A stretch of 64,000 bases of DNA from Zonotrichia leucophrys gambelii (Eukaryota > Chordata > Aves > Passeriformes > Passerellidae). Shown here in pieces: positions 47,576 to 58,595 of this stretch. The stretch is taken from NCBI RefSeq assembly GCF_028769735.1, contig NC_088172.1:66247075-66311074 (forward strand), given 5' to 3'. The translations under genes and the position numbers were made by a program. The notes below the pieces were generated by a model. The model did not search any database and was not told the DNA's origin. It worked only from the letters and a program-made list of their open reading frames with translations. Each line of letters opens with the position of its first letter. The first letter of the stretch is position 1.

Positions 47576-48479
47576 TTACACCTGTACACAGCGTACACCC
47601 TGCGCATTCACAATGGACACAGATGGGAGAACTGTGTATGCTGAGGGGCTGCTATAAGGTGCAACCTGGAGCCCCTGCCATGACCATTGCAATGGCTTTT
47701 CAGTGTTTCCTTAACCATCTCTCAGAGGGACTGAGGGGTGCTGCTCTCAGGGATGCAGAGCTGTAGCACTGCCAGTTGTCCTGTCCCAGTCAGATCCCAT
47801 TTCAGGCTCCCCAGAGCTTCCCACTCTGCCCCTGGCGCAGGATCCCATGTCAGTCAGTCCCCTGACAGTCCCTGCAGCAGCACTGCTCTCCAGTTCCCCT
47901 CGGTCCTGCCTGCCTGGCCAAGGACCTTAGACACCCCTAGATATAGCAGCACAGTTAAAACTCAAAGCCAAGTTTCACACCTCGTTTCACTCCTGTTGAC
48001 AAGCACATTCAGATTCTGCTCTCATCCTCCTCTTACACCCAACTGAGCATCTGCACCACCTCAAATGCTGGATTCACAGCATGTGGTGCGTCAGCCCTGG
48101 AATTTAACTGGCTCAGAAACTGTTCTGACTGCAGCCTTATTATTTTTATACTGTTTGGTCTCTGAAAAGTTATCACAATGTGGCTAACAGGAGCTTTCAC
48201 ACCTCTCAGATGACAAAGAGCTGAGATAACCCCAATGCAAATAATTGTCCAATAATTTTAACAAATATGTAAATTCAGTGAGGCTCAAAGGATTTAGATT
48301 TAAATAGCCAGAGGATTGAAAATTGTGTGCTTCAATACACTGTGTAGGTCTGGGAAGGCTCCTCAGAAGCATCACAGATAACAAGAGTTCAATTCCAGGC
48401 AAAGGGAACCATAGTTTCAGTATCACAAATTAGTCATCTTGTCTATTATTTGATCATCTGCAGCGTGGTTTGGCCTTAA
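47576..48479. other. Unique non-coding DNA, no gene seen
   Basis: One 102-codon plus-strand frame (47738-48046) shows no domain. Nothing else is recognised up to the LTR. Confidence 0.5.
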
Positions 48480-48637
48480 TGTCAGGCGTCCGGCTAGCAG
48501 GAGGGCGGTCAACACCCAACTGCAAATGTGTGAGCACCCCTCGGCGTCAGAAGGCTTCGGGCTGTGCTCACAGCCGACAGAATCGCAGCTGGCCGATGAG
48601 AGTAAAGAGTCCGGACACTCACTGGGGACTTGCCAGA

Positions 48638-48643
48638 TTTATT
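48638..48643 (-). promoter_or_regulatory. LTR poly(A) signal AATAAA
   Basis: TTTATT on the plus strand is AATAAA on the LTR strand. It is followed within about 25 nt by a GTGAGTGT stretch that fits a downstream GU-rich element. It helps place the R/U5 border. Confidence 0.75.
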
Positions 48644-48726
48644 GTCAACCAGGGAGTGACAGACACCCAGATGATGAATCTAACGTGTCTGCCAGAGAGT
48701 GACCTCGAACAACGGGTGCAACAGGG

Positions 48727-48734
48727 TTATAAAG
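48727..48734 (-). promoter_or_regulatory. LTR TATA box
   Basis: TTATAAAG on the plus strand reads CTTTATAA on the LTR strand. It lies about 90 bp upstream of the AATAAA signal, as expected for an LTR promoter with a short R region. Confidence 0.65.
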
Positions 48735-49190
48735 GGAGGAGGGATCTCAGGGAGGGGTTTACAAAGGACCAATAGGGGAAGGTAGGGGGGTGGACTTAAC
48801 GTAATAGGCCCTGGGGAGAAACCAATAGTTACATTATAAGGGAGGGGCTCTGGAGCCACAGCCAATCATAACTCCCAGGTAGAAGAAGATTCTGGAAGCT
48901 TGGGAGGAGTGGGGAGTGATTGAGTGGGCCCAGGGAGGAGAACAAATTCACAGATAAGGAAACCCAGGGGAGGGGAAATTATATAACAGAGAGGATTGAC
49001 ATAAACTGTGGCGGGAGTAAGGAAGGTTACCAAATGACAGACAATACCATGGCAGGAAAAACTGGTGAGGGCAGAACCCTTACAGAAGATGGGGGGAACA
49101 ATACAGAAAATAGGGGAGCAATCAAACAAACTAACAGAACGCACTACAACAATCATCTCCAAGGAAAATTGGAAAGTTCTTGAGATCTTT

Positions 49191-52100
49191 TTATTACACA
49201 TTTCTTTTTTATTACAGTCATTTTGTCTGCCTTGTTATGAAATTTCAGCTTCAGTTGTGCTACATCCACACTGGTGCAGAGCTTCAGCTCAGCTGCCTGC
49301 ACAGTGAGCCTATGAACACTCTCCCAGGCAATTCTGAACCCAGCATGTATGGATTTGAGCATCTGGGTATCTCCAGACTATGCCAGGCAGTTCCAGGGCA
49401 GAAAACAGCTGTGAGCATCCCTCATTTGCAGGAAAAACCATAGCCCTCAAGTCTTCATTGGCCTGTCTGGCATCAGCAAGATTTTCCAAAGGCTGAGCAA
49501 GGCAGGATTTCACCCAGGGGCTATCCCACAGCTGTGCCAAAGGCTCTCACACTCACTTGGGATGTATCTGTTCTCCGCTGGCAGGGCATCAGTGCCAAGA
49601 GCGCTGCTCCCAACCGCACGTAGCCCTGACCTCACCAAACAGGTACCAGGGCTGTGCACGGCATCAAACTGCACTGGAGGCTTTTGCCTTGGGCTTTGAG
49701 GAACAAACAAAAGAAGGGAAACAGAAAACTGAGAAACTTCTCCATTACATAGGATCCATAGCTTAAGACTTATCTTTTGTTGCGAGGCAAGGAGGGATTG
49801 ACTTCTGTGTTGAATGCAAAGAGGGTTTGGGACAGGAGTGTTGTTTACAGATATTTGCCATGCTCCCAGTGGTCAAACCACAGGTATTTCTTTAATTCTA
49901 TAGAGCTTGCTTACAACTCCACTTAAGTACGTGAATACATAAATAGCAGACTGTAGCCTGAGCTCAGCAAAACAGACATTCTCTCCAGCACAGCTAAAAC
50001 CAGTTGTGACCCTTTTCAGCTCCACTGGTAAAGTATGAATCACAATGAAGCAGCACAAAATACCTACCTTGCTGGTTTTGAGGTTTGTGACTATAAAAAA
50101 AAAAGTTTTATTCCACATCTGCAGAACCTAAACTTTATACAAAAATCTTTAAAAAGCAACTGAGTGACCCAGCTTTTAAAACTTCATAAAAAATTTGAAA
50201 ACATAACTTGATAAAGTTTTCAAAAAAAATTTTTACATGAAATTTTCAAAATTTTTTCTTACACGAGGGGTAAAAAATATATTTCATATAAGGTGAAATC
50301 TTTGGTTTAAAGTGCTACCATGTCCCCAGGCATCCTTCAGCTCCAGGCCAGTAACAATTGCTCCACATATCTTATCTTCCACACATTTCCTTCCTGGACT
50401 ACAGCAGAGCGGCATCCTTGGACTGATTGTGTGGAGCAGGGCCTGATTGTCATCCTCTTGCACCTCACTTTTCATGTTCATTCAGCCCTCCAGTCTGGCA
50501 TATGATGGAATACTCATTTTGTACTACCATCTCTGTGTCGTGAGAGACCCAGACACTGTCTGAGCTTGAAAATGCCTAACACTAGACTGTGGAACTGGTC
50601 AGGCTCTTGGAAAGCCTTCTACCTTCTCTGTAACTTTCCTTCCATCCTCACAAAAGCCCAGGAAAGTGTCATGTACCAAACATCTGAAGGACAGTCCTGT
50701 TGCTTTCTCAATCAGTAAAAAAGAAGGCAGCTTTATCCATCCTCTAGGCATCAACACTTCTTTAGCCATCTAAAAAGGTGTTAATGTAGTTACCTGAGTT
50801 TCACCTACAGTCAGTGGAGACAACATTAAAAGCACCTCAAAAGGACAGTTCTTCCCATATTTACTAGACATCTGTTTTAACAGGATCAGTTGCCCTCTGG
50901 AGAAGGTTTTTGTGTTCATTGATTAAAAAGACAGACAAGTAGCACAGACCAAGTGCTTGACTTTTGGAGGACAAAAGCTAAGCAGATCTTATCCCTGTTC
51001 ACATATTTTCCTAACTAAAGGGAGATGCAGCAGACTCCCTATAAAGAGGGATAGATTAAAACTCTGAGGTATAAAAAAAAAATCCAAAGAAATCTGTTTG
51101 ATGCCAGTGGTGGACCAATCAAATCACTAGCAGACATAGCTAGGTTGCACCAGGTGGGGATTGAGCAAGTCCAGGCCCTGTGATTGTATCAGGAACCCTG
51201 GAAGGGAAGTTGGAGAGGTAGGTGATTACATCAGGATGGCTGGGATGATTTACAGCCAAGGTAACAAGAGCTCATTCTCATTATGTCATTTTTTATGGCA
51301 ATCATAGACAACTTATTATATTAATCATTAATAGAAATTGGAAAAGCAATTCTGTGATGTAGGAAAGGCTTTTAAGCTGGCACAGAAAATTCATCACAAA
51401 CTGGTATGATGGCAGTGAAATGGGAGAAGCAGGACAGAGATCACTGCAAGTCTTATTAAAAGAGTCCACTACCACATCAGCTGGGATTGCTGCAGCCACT
51501 ACGCAATCAGTATTCTGACTTTGGTGATGATGGCCTCTCATGCATGGATGAGGATGTGTAAGAACAAATTTTGCTTTCTAGAGCTATGTTGAGGACAGAT
51601 CTGATCAGATGTTCTTCCTCCAGGAGGGCAATCATCCTGTGCCAACAAACCCTACAGGTCTTACACTTCCAGAGAGAAATTCTAGACTGCAGAATAAGGA
51701 CTTTGGCAATAGTCACAAAATCTACCACTCATGTAGGACATTTGCTAAGAGAACAGGTCAAGCTTGTTCACTCAGGTGAGGAACTAATAGTCTGAAACAA
51801 GCCTGTGATGGATCCCCACTCTCCTTCTCTTCAGGGCCATGAGAACCCCTGGCAATCTCTTCACAAAAGCTGGTTACTGGAGAAGGGATGCCTGGAATTC
51901 CTGCAGCAGGGTCAAAGTGTTCTTTGCCTTTTCATCCCTTGCAGGAGATAAACATAAATGGGATATGACAGTAGAATAATTATGACAGTAGAATCATTTG
52001 CAGACCTTGGTGTTTGAACCAATATAGGAAATTCACAGAAAATAAAAATTGGCAAGAGAAAGAGGGTCCATCACTGGCAGGAAAAGATCTCTTTCCTGCT

Positions 52101-55100
52101 TTTTACTGTTCCCAAATACCTCATAAGCTTTTTACTCTACAGTAGAAATTCTGGAGTAACCTTTTCAAGGTGCTGCTTGGCCATTTTCCTGGGTATTCTT
52201 GTGTCATACAAGGAGGAGTAAATGCTTGTCTGTACAAGGAGAGATGAATTTCAGCTATACCTCCGCTCTTCCCATGCCTTCCTTGCATGCTGCATTCCTT
52301 TTCCACTATCTGGCCATTCCCTGGAAAAAAAATTAGTTTATTTATCTCTCAGTTTCACTTAAGATGTGTTTCCCCATGCATGGTTGGATTTCAGCAGGGG
52401 GGACCTGTGTGCTGGGGACCCGTGTGCCAGTCACAGCTGGGCTCAGCCATTTGTGACACCAGTCTGTGCAATCACTACTCACCAGAGCTGCAGCCAGGCA
52501 GGCAGGGGATCCCACAGCATCCCAGCTCAGACATACCTCAGGAAGATTAGCAGCTATTGCAAGCAAGAGATACACAGATAACACTTTTAGGGAGACAAAT
52601 GAAGACAGAGATAATTGTGGAGACATGGAGCTGGGGACACACTCTTGGAAGGAGGAGCTCCACGCTAAAGGGAGGCAGCCTGTGGCTTATAGGCGACCCA
52701 GAGTGGGCAGGGACAAGCCTGTGGGTCTGTGGCAATGGGTGATCAACACTAGGGAAAGGACAGCTCTGAGGGACTGTGGCCAACATGCAAAACTGTAAGA
52801 GGCAAGAAGGACAGAGAAAAACCAGTAAGAATGACAGATGGCCAAAGGAATACCAGTAAGGAGCGTGGAAAGGCAGCAGAATAAACCTACTGTGTATATG
52901 GCCCCAGCCTCTGGGATTATTCAGTGTAACTCACATCAAAAACGGGGGGGGGTGACACTAGGAAGGAGGAAAGGTGTTTTGCTGAATAGTGCCTGGGGAA
53001 GAAGAGTCAAGAAAGCTGCTTACCCAAGTGTTTGCTTAATTGTTCATGGTTTCTTTTTCTCAATACCCAAATCAGTGATTAGAAACTTCTGTTTGTTGGC
53101 AATAAACTGAAGCAAGTAAAAATTCTCTGAGTTGAGCCTGTTTTGCCAGTAACATCAGACATGCAGAATTTTCTTCCTTCGCCTCTTTCACCTTAATCTT
53201 GCTCACACTGCCCTGGTGACACCAGAGGATCAGTTTTTCCACAGATCCACCTTTTTTCTACCCTCTCTTGCATCTGACCATTTCATCCATGTTTAGTCTT
53301 TGTTCCACCTGGCCTGATCAGCTCAGCCTTGTGAGAGCCTGTGCTTCCAGCTAACAAAGGACAAAGTCACAGCAGGAGTCTGGTGAGCAAAGAGCACCTG
53401 GACAGCTCAACAAAAGAGGGTAGCTTCATCTCTGTGCCCATGTTGTGAACCCCGCCAGCTCCAACAAAGGACAGTTTGGGACTGAGGGCAGCTTGTGGCT
53501 TCCTGTGCGATGAGTGACAAGCTGTTGGAGCCCATGATGCTTTCTTCTGAATTGAAGCATTACATTCAAGTAATACAAACAGTATTAAATAGAAATAGGA
53601 AGGAAGTGGTTTGCAGTACTCTGTTTGCCTGTGGCATCTCTTCTTACATTTTTCACAAACAATTTCAGTATATTAGACTCCTGCTGACCTTTAGAGACTC
53701 CTGAACAATTTTGGTCCTTCTGCTCCAGAAATATTTGATAGCTTTACCTGAAGGTGCTTGAACATTCAAACACGCTCTTAATTTCCCATTTGAATTTATC
53801 TGTCTGCCTTTTCCACTGCTGCTCACCCACCATTCTGTTCAGAAACTGGGGAAGAAATTTCATGTGGTTTAAAATGCAGCATTGTCTCCATACTGTTTAG
53901 CCAGAGAAAATCACTACACTGCACTGCTGTTATTCAGACAAGAAACAGAACAAGCAAGAAGCAGTGGATTGGAGTAAAGGGCAAGCAATGAATTTCACTA
54001 ATATGCAGAAGGCCAGCACAAGTCTTATATATTAATTACATGCTGGTTGAGAAAGAGTCTGAAATCTGTTTGGGATCCAGGCAGTATTCAGCTTTGCACT
54101 GGCTGTTACCCTAGACCGTGGGTTTCACCCTTGCAGCCCCTGCCCTGGAAAAGAGTGGCCCCTTCCCTGTGAAAGGCCATGGGTTCCCCTTGTCTGGTGA
54201 GGGTGGGGGGTGCCCAGCCCTGCTGGGATCTGCATGGAAAGGCAGGGAATGAGGAGCTGCTGAGTCCAGTAGTGAGATCTGTTGAAAGATATGAGCAGCC
54301 CGAGGGTAAGGAGACGCTGGGAGAGACAAGAAAACTCCTAGGGAGCGGCCGAACTAAACTAACAAAATTCTTTCCCATGCACATGCTTAATACTTAAAAT
54401 AATAAAAACACCTTTTGGGGACTACTGAGCCATGGGAAAGCCAAACAAAATCTGTTTTGGCTTTACTTTAGTCAGCAGCTCAGGAATATCAGAGACCCTG
54501 CTGCATGAACTGGATATTTAAATACTACAAAATTCCAGAGAGTGCGATAAAGATGGGCTTTTATTTGGCAAGAGGGGATGTGCTTGTGCAATGTTCTCAG
54601 CAGCAGTGCATTTACCCTCACCAATGGAGTAGTGCTTATCCCTGAACTGGTGGGATTGCCTCCTTTACTCAGGCATTCAGCCCAGTGCTGAATCCCCTAG
54701 CAATAACTTGGCCATAAAGCAAGCAGCTCAGCTATGGCCCAGCCCAATCTCTCTCTCTCCAATCTCTGCCACATTCGCACACACAGCAAATAGCTTCTAA
54801 ATTTTGCATTAAATCTTGCTTCTAAATTTTGATGAGTTTTCTCCAGGCTGTCCCTACTCCCTGCAGCACTGCAGTCACAGCTGGACACCAGAAATGCAGC
54901 AGCTGCAGCAGCCAGCAGCTCCCGCTCTAGGGTGGGCTGCATGGTTGGGTCAGCTCTGAACAGTGGTAGCTGTTTTTGCTGCAGTGCACAGGCAAAAAGG
55001 CCATGGGGAGCAGAAGGGCCTTGAGCTGAAAAACCGCTGTGGTCTCCCAGTCACTGGGGAGGATTGCTCATCAGAAGGGTACTTTGTGTAGAAAAGGTGT

Positions 55101-57391
55101 TCTTCAATATCTTTGCCTCTCATTTGGCCTAGATTAGATATTGCCTGATGGTTACACCTGGGCAAATGTCTTCAGGTATTCCTTTTTCTCAATTCAAATA
55201 TATGCTGGCTCTTTGAAAGACTCCACATTTTTGCTGATTGTGGCTTAGGTGGTGGCATGGAGACATCCCTGTGGAGACACGGTGTGGGACTGGCAGATGG
55301 ACACATTGGTCTCTGCCTGCACTTTGAACAGGATAAATTCTTGAGGGTGAGGGTGAATGGGGGCAGACAATCTGGAGGACTGGCTCCCCTTCCCTGCTCC
55401 TCCTTTTGCTTTGGGGAGTGGTGTGAGCACTGCAAGGTACTCTTTGTGTCTGCCTCCGCCCATGGGAACAGAATCAGACACAGTGGGGAACACGATATGG
55501 GGACATCTGAAACTGTTAACTCAAATTCAGTGCAGTGTAAATATTGCTGGGCTGCTTCCAGACTGGTTGTAGGACATCTGTGTATGGCTGCACCCAGCCA
55601 GGCTTGGCCTCTCGCTGCTCACCAATCTTTCTGTCATGCAGCCTGCAAAGATGTGCAACCGCTCAGCTGAGGATCAACTGGATGAAGAGATGTGTCAGAA
55701 GGCAAGGAACAATAGCAGTATTCAGTCATGACCAACATGGTTTGAAAGCACTGAACTAGAGATTTAAGGGATTTGCTACAGATGTGTCCCCAGATTCTTT
55801 GGGGCCACAGGAAGGATCCAGGCCATAGTTTGATGATGTTGTAAATACAGCTTTAGTGCTTTGATTAGGTCCAAAATGCTGCATCCTCAAGCCAAAAAAG
55901 TTCTTTTAAAAAAAGGGTGACGTAGAAGCAAGCCTTGTATCTACTATCCAGCCTACTTATTAAGTGTAACAGTTTTACAGACATATGGCATAGCAATTTC
56001 TCTCCTCAGATGCTGTGTGAAAGCAAGATATAAAGAATCTCAGAAGAAGACTGCAGAGGGAGGAAATAGCTGAACTGACAGTGCATAACATCATGTTTAC
56101 AAAGTAAACAAACTGGGTAGACAAAAGCAAGGCTTCTCTCAAATCTTCAGTTGAAAGAGCCTTGTGTAGAGCATGCAGCTATTAGCACTAGCACAGCACA
56201 GATGAGACAGAGAGATTTGAAACTGATGTTCCTTTAAAGAGCTTGCCATGTGGTGCTGCAGCATTAGCTGTCTCTTAAAATCCTGGTTTAGGAACAGACA
56301 CTGTTTACTGGATTATCACCAAGCAAAGGCCTGTCACCAAATTTATTTCCAATAGTTGCATCAATGGGCACTGAGTTGCAGGATCCAAGAATCACTGCCA
56401 GTGGTAGATTGAACCTGCATCCCCAACAGCCATCAACTGCAAACCAGCTACACAAACCCTGCCCATCACTTCTCCTGAAGGTGCTTTTTGAACCAGCCAT
56501 GGAGAGGATTTGGAATATTTCAGTGCAAAAGGATAAGAGCTGCCTTGTGCAGCTGCAGTTTGCCTTACACAGGGGATGTTGCAAGTTTTTCTGTGTGTAG
56601 AAGAAAAAATCAACAAGTAACTGCTGCACATGGATGCCTTGAATAATTAGAGGTCCATGAACAGTGTAAAAACTAGGCTCACTAATGCATCCTGCTAAGA
56701 GGATCTCCGCATCACTGTTCCTTCTGTTACACCAATGTGCTACAGAGACACAGAGGCTGTGCCTTGATTTACTTACTCAACAAAGTTACTGTTTAGCTTT
56801 TTCTTAAACAAAGATGAGTCAGGTTTGCCTTTGCTGAAGCCAGCTCTGCCCATAAGTGGGGGCTGAGGTGAGAACTCCGCACAGCCCTGTACTGATGCAC
56901 TCTCACTTGGTGAATCCTGAAGTAGGAGATGGCCCTCAGTGCCTTCCTTGGTCTCACTCTTTCTTTTCCCCACAACAGCATTGTGGTGACACCCAGAGCT
57001 ACTACCTTGTGGAAAATATCCACTGTTTTGCTGTGGGTACGGGCTCTGGGGGCAGCCAAGCCATGTGCTCTTATTGCAGGTGATAATCTGCAGGAAAAAT
57101 AAAAAGGAGGCTTGAGAAAGGCAGGTGGCTGATCATGGTCAGTCAGTGTCCCTGCTGTCCCAGGTGTTAACCTTCCAGAGGAGGGCCTGGCCAAGGATGC
57201 CTGGGTGCCCTGGTCTGAGAGACTGTAGGAAATTACTCTATAGGCATTCAACACTAAGGCCATTCTTCTCCCAAGACGTGGAAAATTCACTCCTGGAACA
57301 GAACATATCCTTGGTTCATTTTATTGGCAAAATACCCTGGAAATGAACCTCCTAGCTCTCACACAAAGGCCCGGAGAGCTTTGGTTTCAGA
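49191..57391. other. Unique non-coding DNA, no gene seen
   Basis: This is the longest stretch without a recognised element. Frames of 60 to 165 codons occur (for example 55257-55670 plus, and 56793-57290 minus), often overlapping on opposite strands and without domains. AT-rich sequence lies at about 50200-50290, a G-run at about 52944-52951, and a 17-bp direct duplication at 51964-51994. No exon is supported. Confidence 0.45.
51964..51994. repeat. Two-copy 17-bp direct duplication
   Basis: TATGACAGTAGAAT at 51964-51977 recurs at 51981-51994. This is a simple slippage-type duplication. Confidence 0.9.
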
Positions 57392-57422
57392 GGGGGGGGG
57401 GGGGGGGAGAGGGGTGGGGGGG
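57392..57422 (+). repeat. G-run, potential G-quadruplex
   Basis: Sixteen consecutive Gs (57392-57407) are followed by AGA, GGGG, T and another G-run. On the plus strand this could form a G-quadruplex. Long mononucleotide runs are error-prone in sequencing, so the exact length is uncertain. Confidence 0.92.
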
Positions 57423-57872
57423 ATTATGCCTGGCTGTTGTTATGTTGAAAGTCGGTTTGTTTCTGTCTCATAAAGTATGCAAGAATGTTCCCATGCTCTG
57501 CCCGGGCCAGCCCCCAGCAGCATGCTTTGCACATTAGCAGCTGATGCTGGAATGCGGCGTTCCCAGGGCAACTGGGAGCCCCCCATGGGGCACAGCCAGC
57601 CCCCAGCATTGTGCGGCCCCGGCTGACGCGGCTTTGTTGGGTGAGGTAATGCCGTGTGTATGCAAACCAAGCCAGGGGCACAAATGGCACTTGGAAACTG
57701 TTCCAGGACTTCAAAGGGCAGGCAGCCTGGCCCCCAGGAAGGCTGCCTCGCTCCAGCCTGCACCTCCACCACTGAATTTCACCTCCACTACTGAATTTCA
57801 CCTCCTCTCCAGCCCTGCTGCTACTGTCACAGTGACAGAATCCTGGGCTGCATCATTTGCACAAACCTTTGT
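57423..57872. other. GC-richer unique DNA with a small minisatellite
   Basis: A two-copy 19-bp tandem repeat lies at 57761-57798 (unit CACCTCCACCACTGAATTT, second copy with one change). The part at about 57550-57660 is GC-rich with several CpGs and carries an RFX/X-box-like GTTCCCAGGGCAAC at 57559-57572. Overlapping frames on both strands have no domain. Confidence 0.5.
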
Positions 57873-57963
57873 GGCGCGGTTTAGTGGGCACACTGGAATT
57901 CAAAGGCTGGGCTTGATGATCTTGGATGTCTTTTCCACCTTTGACGATTCAATGATCCTATGA
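57873..57963 (+). mobile_element. CR1 LINE extreme 3' fragment
   Basis: GGCGCGGTTTAGTGGGCAC, then GGCTGGGCTTGATGATCTTG, GTCTTTTCCACCTTTGACGA and TTCAATGATCCTATGA follow the order of a CR1 3' end, including the octamer-like tail. Only about 90 bp remains. An open frame from 57544 runs into it and stops in its tail. Confidence 0.85.
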
Positions 57964-57991
57964 AAAGAAGGGTAACCGACAAGTTGAGGGA

Positions 57992-58595
57992 GTGGTGTCT
58001 ACTCCACTCTGGTGAGAGCCTGCCTGGAGTGCTGCATCCCCCCCAAGGCCCCCAAACATGAGAAGGACATGGATGTGCTGGAGAGAGCCCAGAGAAGGAC
58101 TGTTGTGGTTTAACCCCTGTCATCAACAAAGCTGTACTAACCACTCTGAAGAAAATTAACTCTACCCCAGCTGAAACCAGCACATTGGGCCACAGGGCTG
58201 GAGCATCTCTCCTATGAAGACAGGATCAGAGAGCTGGAGTTGTTCAGCATGGAGAAGGGAAGCCTTCCAATACCAAAATTATTGGGACATGGGTTCTGGA
58301 GAGGGACTTTTTACAAGGGCATGTAGTAATAGGCCAAGGGGGAATGACTTTAAACTGAAAGAAGATATATTAGATAAGATGTAAGAAAGACCTTTTATTT
58401 ACAAAGCAGGTGGTAAAACACTGGGACAGGTTGTCCAGAGAGGTGGCAGATGCCCCATCCCTGGAAATGTCCAGAGTCAGACTGGATGCAGTTCTGTGCA
58501 ACCTGGTGTAGTTGAAGATGTCCTTGCTCATTGCAGGGTTGTTGGACTAGATGTGTTATAAACCATTCCAACCCAAAATATTCTGTTCTATGACA
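57992..58595 (+). mobile_element. CR1 LINE 3' fragment, forward, interrupted by an LTR remnant
   Basis: Ordered CR1 blocks are CTACTCCACTCTGGTGAGAG, GAGAGAGCCCAGAGAAGGAC, (insert), GGCTGGAGCATCTCTCCTAT, TTGTTCAGCATGGAGAAGG, GACTTTTTACAAGGGCATGT, CTGGGACAGGTTGTCCAGAG, ATGCCCCATCCCTGGAAATG and GTTGTTGGACTAGATG, ending in a decayed ATTCTGTTCTATGA tail. The first two blocks correspond to the end of the second reverse-transcriptase frame in CR1, the rest to the 3' part. It is 5'-truncated at about 57992 and split at 58100/58185. Confidence 0.95.
58101..58184 (-). mobile_element. 84-bp LTR remnant nested in CR1
   Basis: The plus strand begins TGTTGTGGTTTAACCCC and ends CCCCAGCTGAAACCAGCACA, the two reversed termini of the ERVL-like LTR type seen at 21.9 and 34.0 kb. 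Only about 84 bp lie between them, instead of a usual several hundred, so almost all of U3-R-U5 is missing. It interrupts CR1 sequence that resumes at once on the right. No matching target duplication is visible (AGGAC versus TTGGG). Confidence 0.88.

Larger units (their letters stand above)
48480..49190 (-). mobile_element. ERVK-like LTR, reversed, probably solo
   Basis: Read on the minus strand, a pyrimidine-rich U3 with ATTGG boxes leads to a TATA box (CTTTATAA), about 90 bp of leader, an AATAAA signal followed by a GT-rich stretch, and about 150 bp of U5-like sequence. It ends CGGACGCCTGACA at 48480. This anatomy is diagnostic of a retroviral LTR, and the CpG-containing U5 suggests it is not old. 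The inner end is uncertain: TGACA at 48997-49001 would pair with the terminal TGTCA, but similar-looking sequence continues to about 49190. No primer-binding site or internal region follows 48480, which favours a solo LTR. No clear target duplication was found; the left flank is CCTTAA. Confidence 0.75.

Noticed and set aside
48866..49201. Minus-strand 111-codon frame with a possible signal-like hydrophobic stretch
   Set aside because: It lies in the pyrimidine-rich U3 part of the ERVK-like LTR and shows no protein family.
57544..57963. Plus-strand 139-codon frame
   Set aside because: Its last quarter is CR1 3' sequence and its stop lies in the CR1 tail, so it is not a gene.
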